Program-made: the position numbers and the translations under genes
In this document: piece by piece, positions 1-8,973 of the stretch
Layout of the letters: every line of letters starts with the position of its first letter
Position numbering within the stretch: position 1 is the first letter of the stretch
The notes under the pieces: model-generated
What the model was told of the DNA's origin: nothing
Database searches by the model: none
Seen by the model: the letters and a program-made list of their open reading frames with translations, nothing else
Source of the DNA: Candidatus Methylacidiphilales bacterium
GTDB taxonomy: Bacteria > Verrucomicrobiota > Verrucomicrobiia > Methylacidiphilales > CAZTYG01
Length of the DNA stretch: 35,886 nt
Direction: 5' to 3'
Assembly (NCBI GenBank): GCA_033875315.1
Contig: JANRJG010000039.1
Coordinates: forward strand, 72,614-108,499

Positions 1-175
1 TCGAGAAGCTAACGTAGCTCATGTAGAGTAGGTGAAACGCTAGGCTCGCGAATTCGAATTTATTAGCATTGTAGTTGGACTCAAAGGCCTCCCATAGAAA
101 CTGAATGTAGTCCTGCTCGCTCCGGGTTTTGAAGGAGAGCGGTAGGTAGTTGCCAAGTTCGAGCGCTTCTTCCAT
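1..175 (-). CDS. Partial hypothetical protein downstream of hsdMS (N-terminal 58 residues)
   Basis: An open frame starts with ATG at 175, three bases after the hsdM-hsdS stop (179-181), and stays open to the window edge. It gives 58 residues beginning MEEALELGNYLPL and continuing through aromatic-rich stretches such as YIQFLWEAFE and FASLAFHLLYM. The pattern suggests a helical cytoplasmic protein. The close spacing and shared strand indicate it is the third gene of the hsdR-hsdMS operon. Small helical proteins of unknown role are often found at this place in type I restriction operons. I do not recognise a named family and cannot see the C-terminus, so no function is assigned. Confidence 0.72.
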   Translation of the reverse strand, partial: MEEALELGNYLPLSFKTRSEQDYIQFLWEAFESNYNANKFEFASLAFHLLYMSYVSFS

Positions 176-178
176 GGC

Positions 179-2653
179 TCAAGCCTCTGGGGTGGTGGAC
201 GTTTCTTCGCCCCAGATGCGGGCGAGGATGGTTTGGATCTTTTGCTCGAAGCGGGTGATTAGTTCGCGGTTGGCTGCCACCAGTGCTTGCTCGGCCTCGA
301 TCTCGGCCACGATGGCTTGCTGCGTGGCGAGCGGTGGGAGTGGGATTTGAATAGCGCGCAGCTTTTCCTGATTGAGCTTGGGAACTGTGACGCCGGTAAT
401 GTGACGACTGAGGTCCATTTCGTTCAGCGCCGTGATAAGGTAAAGGTCGAGAAGTATAGTTCTTACAGGACGCAAGACATGGGCATGGTTGTTTACCCAA
501 GTCTTACCAGAAATGGCGAATGCCGTTTTGTCGTGGGCTCCCCACTTCGCACCGTCTTCCCCCACGAGGACAAGGGGTTCATCGAAAAGATAATCCTCCA
601 CATAGTCTAGCACGCCAGTGGCCCCGTAATAAGGGAACGGGCCGGGCTTTCTGTCGGATTTCGTTATGGGACGACGTTTGCTGTCCAAAATCTCCACGCA
701 CTCGCCCAACTCCACCATCGGCCAGTCGGGGTGGATGGGGATGTGGGGGCGGTAGTGGTCGAGGACGGCGCGGGCGCCGTTGATGACTTTCTGGTAGCCC
801 TCGATCTCCGCCACGATCTCCTTCTGCACCTCCAGCGGAGGAAGGGGGATTTGGAAGTTTTCGACGTAATCCCGAGGCACGCGCTGCAATCCGCCAGTCC
901 CCGTCATTTGGGCAACGGCACTCTCGCGGAAGAGTGGATGCATTACGCAGAAGTATATCCATTCGGGCAGCACTTGGGCGCTCGGACGCAGGACGTAAAA
1001 CTCACTGGAACCAAACCCAATGCCGTTGACGAGGTCGCGGGCAATTCCGGCTTTGCCGTTCTCGAAGCAAGGCGTGACCTTGGCGAGCAGAACGTCGTTG
1101 TCCTCAAAGTAGGTGTAGCTCGCGCCAACCTCGGACAAGGCCTTCTCGTCGCTGGCCTGAAATGAAATCCGATGTTCGTTGAGGTCCGCCATCGGGACGA
1201 AGGAAACGCGCGTGTCTGCGCTCCTTGCCATCACCTTGTTCTTGCTCGGATTGACCGCGCACACGTCTCCGATCCTGACCAATGGAAACTGGTGCTCACG
1301 GGCTCTACCCTCCCGATACCGCTCGCCGCTGAGGTTGTAGTCGCCGTTGGCGGCGATCTTTTCCTTTGGCACGATCAGGCCGGTGGTGAGGGTCAGCGTG
1401 TCGGTGGGCGCTTTGGCGCGCAGGGCTTCGAGGTAGGCGGTGAGTTCGACCTGGACCTGTGGGAGGTCGTTCTTCTCGATGGCGCGGCGCTGGGCGCCGA
1501 GGCCGAAGCCGTCGTTCTCCACTTTGAAGAAGGCGATGGTCCGCGCCTGCTTGGCGAGGCTCTTGTCGAGGAGGAGAATGCTGGTCTTCACCCCAGAGTA
1601 GGGATTGAAGCAACCCGCAGGCAGGGAAATGACGGCGACGAGGCAGGTGTCCACCAACATGCGGCGCAGCTCGGTATAGGCGGTCTGGCTCTGGAAGATG
1701 ATGCCCTCTGGGACGATGATGCCGGCTCGGCCGCTGGGAGTGAGGTGCTCGGCCATGTAGTCCACGAAGAGGACTTCGCTGCGCTTGGCCTGGATGGAAA
1801 AACGTTTGTGGGGCTTGATGCCGCCCTTCGGGGACATGAAGGGCGGGTTGGCCAAAATGACGTCGGCGAATTCGTTCCATCGCTCCTCGGAGGTGAGGGT
1901 GTCGTATTCGTAGATGTGGGGATCGGTGAAGCCGTGCAGATAAAGGTTCACCAAGGAGAGGCGCACCATGTCGGGCGAGATATCGTAGCCCTTGAAATTT
2001 TGCGCGAGGCGGGCTTTGTCATCCGGGGTCAAGGTGCTATGCCCTTTCGCATCCTTGTTGCTTCGGAGGATATGCTTGTAGGCGGAGATCAAAAATCCGG
2101 CAGTTCCGCACGCGGGGTCGAGGATAGTTTCCCCCTTTTGTGGGTCGAGAACTTCAACCATGAAGTCGATGATGTGGCGTGGGGTGCGGAATTGTCCTGC
2201 GTCGCCCTGGGAGCCGAGTACGCTGAGGAGATACTCGAAGGCGTCGCCCAAGCGCTCGCTGTGGTCGTAGCGGAACTCGTCGATGATTTTGAGGAAGGCC
2301 TTGAGCGTCTCGGGATCGCGGTAGGGGAGGTAGGCGTTTTTGAAGATGTCCCGAAAAAGTGCGGGTATGCCGGGGTTTTCGGGCATCTTGGCAATGCCTT
2401 CGCTGTAGAGGCCGAGCATTTCGTGGCCGCCGAGCGATGGCGCCATGAGCTTGGCCCAGCCGTAGCGGGCATAGTCGCCGGTGAAGAATTTCCGTTTGCC
2501 GCCGAGTTCCTCGGACTCGGCGTCCATGTCGTCCATGAACTTGTAGATGAGGGCGATGGTGATCTGCTCGACCTGGGATTTGGGGTCGGGGACCTTGCCG
2601 ACGAGGATGTCGCGGGCGGTGTCGATGCGGCGTTTGGTATCGGTGTCGAGCAT
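179..2653 (-). CDS. Type I restriction-modification HsdM-HsdS fusion (DNA methyltransferase plus specificity subunit)
   Basis: This 824-residue protein joins an N6-adenine methyltransferase to a specificity subunit. Residues 1-450 are HsdM-like: a helical N-terminal domain, the SAM-binding motif DPACGTAGF at 179-187 and the catalytic motif NPPF at 269-272. Residues 455-824 are HsdS-like, with two target recognition domains (about 456-600 and 645-765). Each is followed by the conserved boundary IPLPPLEVQKEI (602-613) or IPLPPLATQQAI (770-781) and a helical spacer. Most type I systems encode M and S separately (HsdM about 500, HsdS about 400 residues), so the single chain is a fusion. It starts nine bases after hsdR on the same strand and should form a complex with it. 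The recognition sequence cannot be read from the protein. The ATG at 2653 is well placed. Confidence 0.93.
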   Translation of the reverse strand: MLDTDTKRRIDTARDILVGKVPDPKSQVEQITIALIYKFMDDMDAESEELGGKRKFFTGDYARYGWAKLMAPSLGGHEMLGLYSEGIAKMPENPGIPALFRDIFKNAYLPYRDPETLKAFLKIIDEFRYDHSERLGDAFEYLLSVLGSQGDAGQFRTPRHIIDFMVEVLDPQKGETILDPACGTAGFLISAYKHILRSNKDAKGHSTLTPDDKARLAQNFKGYDISPDMVRLSLVNLYLHGFTDPHIYEYDTLTSEERWNEFADVILANPPFMSPKGGIKPHKRFSIQAKRSEVLFVDYMAEHLTPSGRAGIIVPEGIIFQSQTAYTELRRMLVDTCLVAVISLPAGCFNPYSGVKTSILLLDKSLAKQARTIAFFKVENDGFGLGAQRRAIEKNDLPQVQVELTAYLEALRAKAPTDTLTLTTGLIVPKEKIAANGDYNLSGERYREGRAREHQFPLVRIGDVCAVNPSKNKVMARSADTRVSFVPMADLNEHRISFQASDEKALSEVGASYTYFEDNDVLLAKVTPCFENGKAGIARDLVNGIGFGSSEFYVLRPSAQVLPEWIYFCVMHPLFRESAVAQMTGTGGLQRVPRDYVENFQIPLPPLEVQKEIVAEIEGYQKVINGARAVLDHYRPHIPIHPDWPMVELGECVEILDSKRRPITKSDRKPGPFPYYGATGVLDYVEDYLFDEPLVLVGEDGAKWGAHDKTAFAISGKTWVNNHAHVLRPVRTILLDLYLITALNEMDLSRHITGVTVPKLNQEKLRAIQIPLPPLATQQAIVAEIEAEQALVAANRELITRFEQKIQTILARIWGEETSTTPEA

Positions 2654-2662
2654 GGCGGGATT

Positions 2663-5215
2663 CTAGGCGGCGAATTGGTTCAAGGAAACATAGTCCTTGA
2701 TGTATTCGGGGATGAGGGTGCGGTATTTGGCCGGGACGGCCTTGAAATCCTTGGTGGAAAAAGCTGCGTGGGTGGCCAGATCGGTCAAGTGCCCGCCGTC
2801 GATAATATCCCGGACCCGTCCACTGGTGGCATAGGCCTTGAAGTAATTCTTGATAGCAGGAATGGCCTCGGCCTCCTCGGGTTTGGTGTCAGCCACGAAT
2901 TTGGAGAATTCCTCCTCGAGCAATTCGTCCTTGGATTTGAAGCGGGGAATGAGGCCGAAGATTTTTTCCAGGATTTCCCGCAGGGTGAGACGGCGGTCGA
3001 CCGCGGCGGCACGGCGGAGCTTATCGAGGGAGTAGTATTCGGTGGGTTTATCGAAAAGTTCCCGATTGACGTAGTCGATGACCCGATCCCATTGACCAGA
3101 CTCAATGGAGGCGGCAATGAAATCATTCCCCCGCACGGTATCTTCGAACTTCTCGAAGAACATGCGATCGATTTTCATGCCTTCGGTGCCGATGGGCTCC
3201 TCTTTCATGGAAGCGAGGATGTCACTTCCCAGATGTTCATAGGCGCCGTCGATAACCGGGCCTCCTCCTCCGCCACCGGGCTCAACGCCGGTCCCGGGCT
3301 TGGGCAACTGGATGACTAGGTCGTAGGGGAACTTTTCCTCGAAGTATTCGCAGTTGGCGAAGAAGTCGAAAAGTTTGTAGGTGGTTTTGTGGGGGGACTT
3401 TATGGATTCCCTGAGAGCGGGGTCGTGGACCTTTTCGCGGAAGTCGTGAGGCCGGGTGCCACGCCCTTTGATCTGGATGAAGTCGGTAGGGGAGAAGATG
3501 GGACGGAAGAGGCCGAGGTTGAGGATGTCCGGGCAATCGTAGCCGGTGGTCATCATGCCTACGGTGACACAGACCCGGGCTTTGGAGGTTTTGTAGGACG
3601 GGTTGAAATGGCCCGAACCGAGGAGGTTGTTGTTGGTGAAGTTGATGGTGTGTTGCTGGGCTCCTTCGACCTGGGAGGTGACTTGGACGGCAAAGTCTGA
3701 CTGGTATTTTCCGGGGAACATCCGGTCGGCCATTTGGTTGAGGATCTGGACCAGTTTGGCGGCATGGTTTTGACTGACGGCGAAGATGATGGATTTCCCA
3801 ACTTCTCCACTGACGGGATCGCGGAGGGCATTTTCGAGAAAGGTTTTGCAGAGGAGATGGTTGGTGGCTTCGGAAAAGAAACGTCGCTCGAATTCACGCT
3901 GGCTGAAGGCCTCTTTGACGTCGTCTCCCGCATCATCCTTGAATTCGACGACAAATCCGTCGTCCGAAAGAAGTTGGGTGGTGACTTCGCTGCGCGCGTC
4001 GACCACGGTCGGATTGATGAGAAAACCGTCCTTGACCCCGTCGAGCAGGGAGTAACGGTAAGTGGGCTGGCCATCGCTGCATCCAAAGGTTCGGTAGGTG
4101 TCGAGGAGGAGGCGGCGTTCGAACTCCCGGGGGTCACGGGTGGTGGGTTTGGCCTTATTGAAGTTTTTCAGGTAATCGCGGGGCGTGGCGGTCAGGCCGA
4201 GCTTGTAGCCGATGAAGTAATCAAAGACCGCCCGAGCATTGCCGCCGATGGAGCGGTGGGCTTCGTCCGAGATGACGAGGTCAAAATCGGTGGGGGAAAA
4301 GAGACCCTGGTATTTGTTGTGGTGCAGGAAGGACTGGACCGTGCTGACGACAATTTCGGCGTGTCTCCAGTCGTTTCGGTTTTCCTTGTAAATGACGCTC
4401 TTGTAATCGTTGGCCAGAACCCTTTTAAAGGCCTTAAGGGCTTGGTCTTCCAATTCGAGACGGTCAACGAGGAAAAGAACCCGGCTGGCGTTTCCTGTGC
4501 GCAGGAATAGCTTGATGATGGCGGCGGAAACGAGGGTTTTTCCCGTTCCAGTGGCCATTTCAAGGAGGAACCGATCTTGACCCTTGGAGACGGCCGATTG
4601 GACCGCCGCGACGGCCTTCTTTTGGTAATGGCGGAGGAAGCGCAGGCTGTTGGCTTCAATGAAGCCGGGGCGTTCGGTTTCATTTTTCCACGCGGCCTCT
4701 GAGGCGTAATTCGGGCGCTGGGTAAGCACCACATAGTCTTCGCCCACGAGTTCATCGATGAGGCGTTGGGGGTTGGGGGTGGACTTCTGATATCCGGTGA
4801 CGGAGGTGGGGGTGGGGAAAGTGGTGATGATGTAGGGATTGCCCCGTTCCAAGTCCCAGAAGTAGTGCAGGTTGCCATTGGACAGGATGACAAATCGGCA
4901 ATTCTGTGATTTGGCGTATTTGCGGGCCTGTTCCTTCCCGACGAGAGGGTTCTTCTCCTCGGATTTGGCTTCGAGCACTAAAAAGGGAAAGCCTTTCTCG
5001 TTCAGTAGGAGGAAATCAATGAATCCCTTGCCCGCTTTTTCGAAGTTTACTCCCAAGGCGTCTAGGTCTTGGGATTTCAGGGTTACGCTGGGTTCGAGTT
5101 GGATATTTGCCGGGCCGTTGGCATCGGCAAAAAAGCGCCATCCTGCTGCTTCGAGCAGCTTATTGATTTTGATACGGGCGGCGGCTTCGGAAGGCATGAG
5201 CTGCGGAATGCCCAC
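2663..5215 (-). CDS. hsdR: Type I restriction enzyme R subunit (HsdR, EcoEI-like)
   Basis: This 850-residue motor and nuclease subunit cleaves DNA after ATP-driven translocation when the target is unmethylated. The N-terminal nuclease region shows a PD-(D/E)xK pattern: D67 in FIDFLL and E82/K84 in LEAK. The superfamily 2 helicase core has Walker A ATGTGKT at 221-227, DEAH at 317-320, TATP at 342-345 and a downstream GRGTRPHD motif. A glycine-rich linker (GGGGGG) precedes the C-terminal helical domain thought to contact the methylase. The longest frame uses GTG at 5215. An ATG at 5197 is an equally possible start, and neither has a clear ribosome-binding site. It lies upstream of the fused methylase/specificity gene with a 9-base gap, so the operon is complete for restriction and modification. 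Confidence 0.95.
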   Translation of the reverse strand: MGIPQLMPSEAAARIKINKLLEAAGWRFFADANGPANIQLEPSVTLKSQDLDALGVNFEKAGKGFIDFLLLNEKGFPFLVLEAKSEEKNPLVGKEQARKYAKSQNCRFVILSNGNLHYFWDLERGNPYIITTFPTPTSVTGYQKSTPNPQRLIDELVGEDYVVLTQRPNYASEAAWKNETERPGFIEANSLRFLRHYQKKAVAAVQSAVSKGQDRFLLEMATGTGKTLVSAAIIKLFLRTGNASRVLFLVDRLELEDQALKAFKRVLANDYKSVIYKENRNDWRHAEIVVSTVQSFLHHNKYQGLFSPTDFDLVISDEAHRSIGGNARAVFDYFIGYKLGLTATPRDYLKNFNKAKPTTRDPREFERRLLLDTYRTFGCSDGQPTYRYSLLDGVKDGFLINPTVVDARSEVTTQLLSDDGFVVEFKDDAGDDVKEAFSQREFERRFFSEATNHLLCKTFLENALRDPVSGEVGKSIIFAVSQNHAAKLVQILNQMADRMFPGKYQSDFAVQVTSQVEGAQQHTINFTNNNLLGSGHFNPSYKTSKARVCVTVGMMTTGYDCPDILNLGLFRPIFSPTDFIQIKGRGTRPHDFREKVHDPALRESIKSPHKTTYKLFDFFANCEYFEEKFPYDLVIQLPKPGTGVEPGGGGGGPVIDGAYEHLGSDILASMKEEPIGTEGMKIDRMFFEKFEDTVRGNDFIAASIESGQWDRVIDYVNRELFDKPTEYYSLDKLRRAAAVDRRLTLREILEKIFGLIPRFKSKDELLEEEFSKFVADTKPEEAEAIPAIKNYFKAYATSGRVRDIIDGGHLTDLATHAAFSTKDFKAVPAKYRTLIPEYIKDYVSLNQFAA

Positions 5216-5405
5216 TAGTGTAAGGGAATCTAACCGGTTGCCAACGGGGAAATAGGAATGGAGCCTCTCCCTTCCGATTTTGAGGAGCAGACTTGCCAGA
5301 GATCTCGGTGAATAAGGCCAACTTTAACTGGGCGAGTATGAGGCTTAAAGTCAACGCATTTGATGTATTCGGAGGGTGGCGTAGGGCTTTAGGAGAAAAA
5401 TGAGG

Positions 5406-5433
5406 ATGGGCCCTTAGCTAATCAAGGGCCCAT
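5406..5433 (-). terminator. Probable terminator hairpin downstream of tRNA-Phe
   Basis: A perfect 10-bp inverted repeat, 5406-5415 pairing with 5424-5433 (arm ATGGGCCCTT), encloses an 8-base loop. On the minus strand it is followed after five bases by a run of five T. It lies about 67 bases beyond the 3' end of tRNA-Phe, as expected for its terminator. The offset T run makes it weaker than a textbook intrinsic terminator. Confidence 0.6.
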
Positions 5434-5499
5434 TGGGCGGTTGTTGAGAGCTGTCGAGGGGGACGGCGGGGGGTAGAGATTCAGGAAGGTGGGGGGGTG

Positions 5500-5572
5500 T
5501 GGCTGGAGCCGGAATCGAACCGGCGACACGTGGATTTTCAGTCCACTGCTCTACCAACTGAGCTATCCAGCC
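5500..5572 (-). tRNA. tRNA-Phe (anticodon GAA)
   Basis: Read on the minus strand, 5572 to 5500 folds as a full cloverleaf of 73 nt. The acceptor arm GGCTGGA pairs with TCCAGCC, the D-arm contains AGCTCAGTTGGTAGAGC, the anticodon loop is CTGAAAA with GAA at 5539-5537, and the T-arm is CCGGTTCGATTCCGG. The discriminator base is A. The CCA tail is not encoded (ACA follows), so it must be added after transcription. GAA decodes the phenylalanine codons UUC and UUU. Confidence 0.97.
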
Positions 5573-5599
5573 GTGGCCTTCGCGATGAAGCGAAGGGAA

Positions 5600-5628
5600 A
5601 TTAAGCGTTGGAATCGGGACTTTGTAAA
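5600..5628 (-). promoter_or_regulatory. Sigma-70-type promoter for tRNA-Phe
   Basis: On the minus strand a -35 box TTTACA (5628-5623, five of six matches) is separated by 17 bases from a -10 box CTTAAT (5605-5600, four of six). Transcription would begin near 5593, about 20 bases before the mature tRNA 5' end. Spacing and location fit a tRNA promoter. This is a motif match only. Confidence 0.5.
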
Positions 5629-5642
5629 GCGTAGAAACGCGC

Positions 5643-6278
5643 ATGCCGAAAAACAAAGGCCCGGACCTGATGAACCTACCCCGGGAGCAGTGGAGGGAAT
5701 CCTCTTGGGTGCCCACAGCCAATCTCTTCGAGGCTTACGACTGGCGCGAGCTTTTCGGCAATGATCACCCGGTGGAAGTGGAGTTGGGTGCGGGTGATGG
5801 CGGATTCATCCTGGAAAAGGCCCGGCGGGAGCCGGGAAGGAACTTTTTCGCCCTTGAACGTCTTCTGGGCCGTGCACGCAAGATGGCCAAACGGGCACCG
5901 GAGCGCGGCCTGGGCAACTTCAAGGTTTTGCGGCTGGAATCCGCCTATTTCATCGAGCGGCTGTGCCCGTGTGCCTCGGTCGATGTGGTCCATATCATGT
6001 TTCCCGACCCCTGGCCCAAAAAGCGCCACCACAAACACCGCCTTATCCAGCCTCCTTTTTTGGACCACCTGCGCAGTGTGATCAAACCGGGGGGCGAGGT
6101 CCGGTTCACCACCGACCATGAGGACTATTTCCTTTGGTCGATGGAGCATTGGCAGCAGGCGCCCGGCTGGAAATCCCTCGGAAGTTGGGATGCGACAGGC
6201 GATCCACGCACCGATTTTGAGTTGGGTTTTATGGAGGAGGGGCGCGTTTTCCACCGGCACCGATGGGGGCTTGCCTGA
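5643..6278 (+). CDS. trmB: tRNA (guanine-N7-)-methyltransferase TrmB
   Basis: This 211-residue protein methylates N7 of G46 in the variable loop of tRNAs using S-adenosylmethionine. The SAM-binding glycine motif ELGAGDGGF lies at 47-55. The family signature FPDPWPKKRHHKHR at 120-133 contains the catalytic aspartate and the tRNA-contacting basic residues. A conserved FTTDHEDY stretch lies near residue 160. Length matches bacterial TrmB. The ATG at 5643 gives MPKNKGPDLM. The gene diverges from tRNA-Phe, and the space between them (5573-5642) holds the tRNA promoter. It is followed 88 bases later by hisD, which probably has its own promoter. Confidence 0.95.
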   Translation: MPKNKGPDLMNLPREQWRESSWVPTANLFEAYDWRELFGNDHPVEVELGAGDGGFILEKARREPGRNFFALERLLGRARKMAKRAPERGLGNFKVLRLESAYFIERLCPCASVDVVHIMFPDPWPKKRHHKHRLIQPPFLDHLRSVIKPGGEVRFTTDHEDYFLWSMEHWQQAPGWKSLGSWDATGDPRTDFELGFMEEGRVFHRHRWGLA

Positions 6279-6315
6279 TTATAATTCATTGCACCACAAG
6301 GTTTAATGAACGTTC

Positions 6316-6344
6316 TTTTCATTCATTAGCTTTCGCCCTATATT
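6316..6344 (+). promoter_or_regulatory. Candidate promoter of the hisDBH genes
   Basis: A -35-like TTTTCA (6316-6321, four of six) and a -10-like TATATT (6339-6344, five of six) are spaced by exactly 17 bases. They sit in the AT-rich gap between trmB and hisD, and the start point would be near 6351. The match is modest and unsupported by other evidence. Confidence 0.35.
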
Positions 6345-6366
6345 GACCGTTTTGCCGCAACATCCT

Positions 6367-7629
6367 ATGAAGCGCCTCTCCTACAGTGAACCCGGGTTTC
6401 AAGAACGCCTGAAGCAGTTTGACCGAACCTACCAATCCAACCCCGAGGTCGTCCAAAGTGTCCGGCAAATCATCGCCGAGGTCCGCCAGCGCGGTGATCG
6501 GGGCCTGATCGAGATCCACAACCGCTACACCTCGGTTCCCTTGGAGCGTGCCGATCTCACGCTCAAAACCAAACCCAAGCTCCCGCCTGTCGCGGTGCGC
6601 GAGGCCCTGAAAAAAGCCATGCGCAATGTGGAAAAATTCTATCAAAACCGTGTGCCTCAATCGTGGTCCGGTCGCAACAGTGAGGGCGCGGAAGTGGGTG
6701 AAAATTACCAACCGCTGGAGCGTGTCGGGATCTATGTACCCGGGGGCACGGCCCCGCTTGTCTCTTCGGCCATCATGACCGTCACCCTGGCTCGGGTCGC
6801 GCGGGTGCCGGAAATCGTGGTCTGCTCGCCCGGCCCGGTCGCACCCGCCCTGCACTACGCCCTCCGTTTCGCCGGTGCGACGGAAATCCATCAGGTGGGT
6901 GGCGCCCAGGCGATCGCCGCAATGGCCTACGGCACCGAAACGATCCGCCCGGTGGTCAAGGTCTTCGGGCCCGGCAACGCCTATGTCACCGAGGCCAAGC
7001 GCCAGGTCTTCGGACGGGTCGGGGTCGATCTTCTCCCCGGTCCGAGCGAGATCGCGGTCCTGGCCGACAAGACGGCCAAGCCCGCATTCCTTGCGGCGGA
7101 TCTTCTGGCCCAGGCCGAACACGGCCCCGGCAGCCAGATCTTCCTCATCACCCCGGAAAAGAAGATCCTCGAAGCGGTCGCCACGGAAATCGAAAAACAA
7201 ATGTCCACGCTCTCGCGCCAACAATTTCTGCGTGAAACGCTGAACCTCGGGTGTTCCCTCATCCTGGTCAAGAACCTCAAACAGGGCGTCGAGATTGTCG
7301 AAGCCATCGCCCCGGAGCATCTCTCGCTCTGCTGTTCCGGCGCCAAGACCCTGGCCCGCACGATCCGCAACTGCGGCGGCATCTTTGTCGGCGACTTCTC
7401 ACCGGTGGCCGCAGGTGACTACGCGGCCGGGCCGAGCCACGAATTACCGACCGGCGGGGCCGGCAAAACCTTCAGCGGGCTGACCATCGACCAGTTCGTC
7501 CGTCGGACCAGTATTGTCTGCTACGACCGCAAGGCCTTGGGCCGTGCTCGCCGGACGGTGGAAACCCTGGCCGCCACCGAGGGCATGGATGCCCACCTCG
7601 AATCCGTTGCTGTCCGCTTCCGCAAATGA
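6367..7629 (+). CDS. hisD: Histidinol dehydrogenase
   Basis: HisD performs the last two steps of histidine synthesis, oxidising L-histidinol to L-histidine with two NAD+ and a zinc ion. The 420-residue product has family motifs: VPGGTAPL in the substrate/NAD region, [19 protein letters not shown], the [10 protein letters not shown] stretch, AEHGPGSQ with a metal-binding histidine, and IAPEHLSL carrying the catalytic Glu-His pair. The C-terminal [12 protein letters not shown] stretch is also typical. I chose ATG 6367 ([11 protein letters not shown]). The frame extends to a TTG at 6343, but that would lie inside the proposed -10 box. The stop codon overlaps the hisB start by an ATGA junction, so translation is likely coupled. 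Confidence 0.96.
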   Translation: MKRLSYSEPGFQERLKQFDRTYQSNPEVVQSVRQIIAEVRQRGDRGLIEIHNRYTSVPLERADLTLKTKPKLPPVAVREALKKAMRNVEKFYQNRVPQSWSGRNSEGAEVGENYQPLERVGIYVPGGTAPLVSSAIMTVTLARVARVPEIVVCSPGPVAPALHYALRFAGATEIHQVGGAQAIAAMAYGTETIRPVVKVFGPGNAYVTEAKRQVFGRVGVDLLPGPSEIAVLADKTAKPAFLAADLLAQAEHGPGSQIFLITPEKKILEAVATEIEKQMSTLSRQQFLRETLNLGCSLILVKNLKQGVEIVEAIAPEHLSLCCSGAKTLARTIRNCGGIFVGDFSPVAAGDYAAGPSHELPTGGAGKTFSGLTIDQFVRRTSIVCYDRKALGRARRTVETLAATEGMDAHLESVAVRFRK

Positions 7630-8216
7630 AAAGCCGCACCGCCACAATCAAGCGGGACACCGCCGAAACGAAGATCCGGTTGTCGCTCAACGTCGACGGT
7701 TCCGGGAAATCCGACATCCGCACGGGCATCGGTTTCTTCGACCACATGCTCACTCTCTTCTCCAAGCACGCCAACATGGACCTCAGCGTGGTTTGCCAGG
7801 GCGACCTCCAGGTCGATTACCACCACACGGTGGAGGATGTGGGCATTGCCCTCGGTTCCGCGCTCAAACAGGCCCTTGGCGACAAGAAAGGGATCGTACG
7901 TTACGGTTTTTTCTATCTTCCGATGGATGAAACCCTCACCCGGGTGGTGCTCGACCTGAGCAACCGCGTTTACCTCGAATACCGCGTCCCGGGGAAAACA
8001 CGGAAAGCCGGGGATTTCCCCATGACCTTGGTGGAGGAATTCATGCGCGCGTTCGCCAACAACGCCGCCATGAACCTGCACATCGAATTGCTTTACGGAC
8101 GTGATGCCCACCACATTGCCGAGTCGGTCTTCAAGGGACTGGCCCGCGCCCTTGACATGGCCTGCCGCCGCGACCCCCGGGTCAAAGGCCTGCCCAGCAC
8201 CAAGGGCAAGCTCTGA
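7626..8216 (+). CDS. hisB: Imidazoleglycerol-phosphate dehydratase
   Basis: HisB dehydrates imidazoleglycerol phosphate to imidazoleacetol phosphate, the sixth step of histidine synthesis. The 196-residue length is that of the monofunctional enzyme, with no phosphatase domain. Two His-rich manganese-binding motifs are clear: DYHHTVED near residue 60 and DAHHIAES near 160. FFDHML near 40 and the terminal PSTKGKL are also diagnostic. Its ATG overlaps the hisD stop by four bases, and hisH follows after about 80 bases. Together they form a partial his cluster; the other his genes must lie elsewhere. Confidence 0.97.
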   Translation: MKSRTATIKRDTAETKIRLSLNVDGSGKSDIRTGIGFFDHMLTLFSKHANMDLSVVCQGDLQVDYHHTVEDVGIALGSALKQALGDKKGIVRYGFFYLPMDETLTRVVLDLSNRVYLEYRVPGKTRKAGDFPMTLVEEFMRAFANNAAMNLHIELLYGRDAHHIAESVFKGLARALDMACRRDPRVKGLPSTKGKL

Positions 8217-8297
8217 TCGGGTTCCGTCCGTTTGGTGGGCAGTGGGCCGGGATATCCCGGCATTGCCACGCGGGCGGGCGGCGTTAGTATGGGAACC

Positions 8298-8924
8298 ATG
8301 AAGGTCGGGTTGATTGATTACGGCCGCGGGAATCTCCACAGCGTGACCAAGGCCCTTGCCCGCGTCGGCTGCCAAGTGTCGCGCGTGTCCCGCTCGGATG
8401 AATTCTCCACTTGTGAGGGTCTGGTTCTCCCGGGCGTCGGGGCGTTTGGCGATGCCATGAATGCCCTGGACCGGCAGGACCTGCGCGCGCCGATTGTGGA
8501 TTGGCTGGCCTCCGGCAAACCCTTCCTGGGAATCTGTCTTGGCTATCAATTGATGTTCGCCGAGGGCGAGGAATCGCCCGGTGTTCGGGGCCTGGGTTGG
8601 CTGCCGGGTCAGGTCGTGCTTTTCCCTCCTTCCGTGGGCAAGATCCCCCACATGGGTTGGAACCGGGTCACCTTCCGGGAGGCTTCCGGGTTGGCTCCGG
8701 CCGGCGGCTCGGATTATTTCTATCATGTGCACTCCTTTTACCCGGATGCCGTGGCCGATGGTGACACTGCCTGCACCACCACCTACGGCGGGGTGACCTT
8801 TGCCAGCGGCATCCGCCGCGGGGCCGTGGCCGGTTTCCAGTTCCACCCCGAGAAGAGCCAGGCCGCCGGTCTGGCATTGCTCAATGCCTACTTTGAGTCG
8901 GTCGGTGCGGGGGTTCCCGCCTGA
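8298..8924 (+). CDS. hisH: Imidazole glycerol phosphate synthase glutaminase subunit
   Basis: HisH hydrolyses glutamine and passes ammonia to HisF, giving imidazole glycerol phosphate and AICAR. The class I glutamine amidotransferase triad is visible: the cysteine in FLGICLGYQ and the His-Glu pair in FQFHPEKSQ. The N-terminus VGLIDYGRGNLHSV is the standard HisH start. Using ATG 8298 gives 208 residues (MKVGLIDYG). An in-frame ATG at 8289 would add three residues (MGT), and the longer frame upstream has no family resemblance. hisF is not adjacent. Confidence 0.95.
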   Translation: MKVGLIDYGRGNLHSVTKALARVGCQVSRVSRSDEFSTCEGLVLPGVGAFGDAMNALDRQDLRAPIVDWLASGKPFLGICLGYQLMFAEGEESPGVRGLGWLPGQVVLFPPSVGKIPHMGWNRVTFREASGLAPAGGSDYFYHVHSFYPDAVADGDTACTTTYGGVTFASGIRRGAVAGFQFHPEKSQAAGLALLNAYFESVGAGVPA

Positions 8925-8973
8925 ACCGGCCGCACCCGCGCCCTGCTCACCCAACTGACCCAACGGTTCCTTT

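Noticed and set aside
1172-3319. A 715-codon open frame on the plus strand across hsdM/hsdR
   Set aside because: It lies opposite clear hsd genes and its translation is Gly/Val/Asp-rich without motifs; it is a by-product of GC-rich codon use.
5216-5400. Promoter for hsdR
   Set aside because: TTGACT at about 5356-5351 (minus) has no -10 box at an acceptable distance; nothing else convincing was found.
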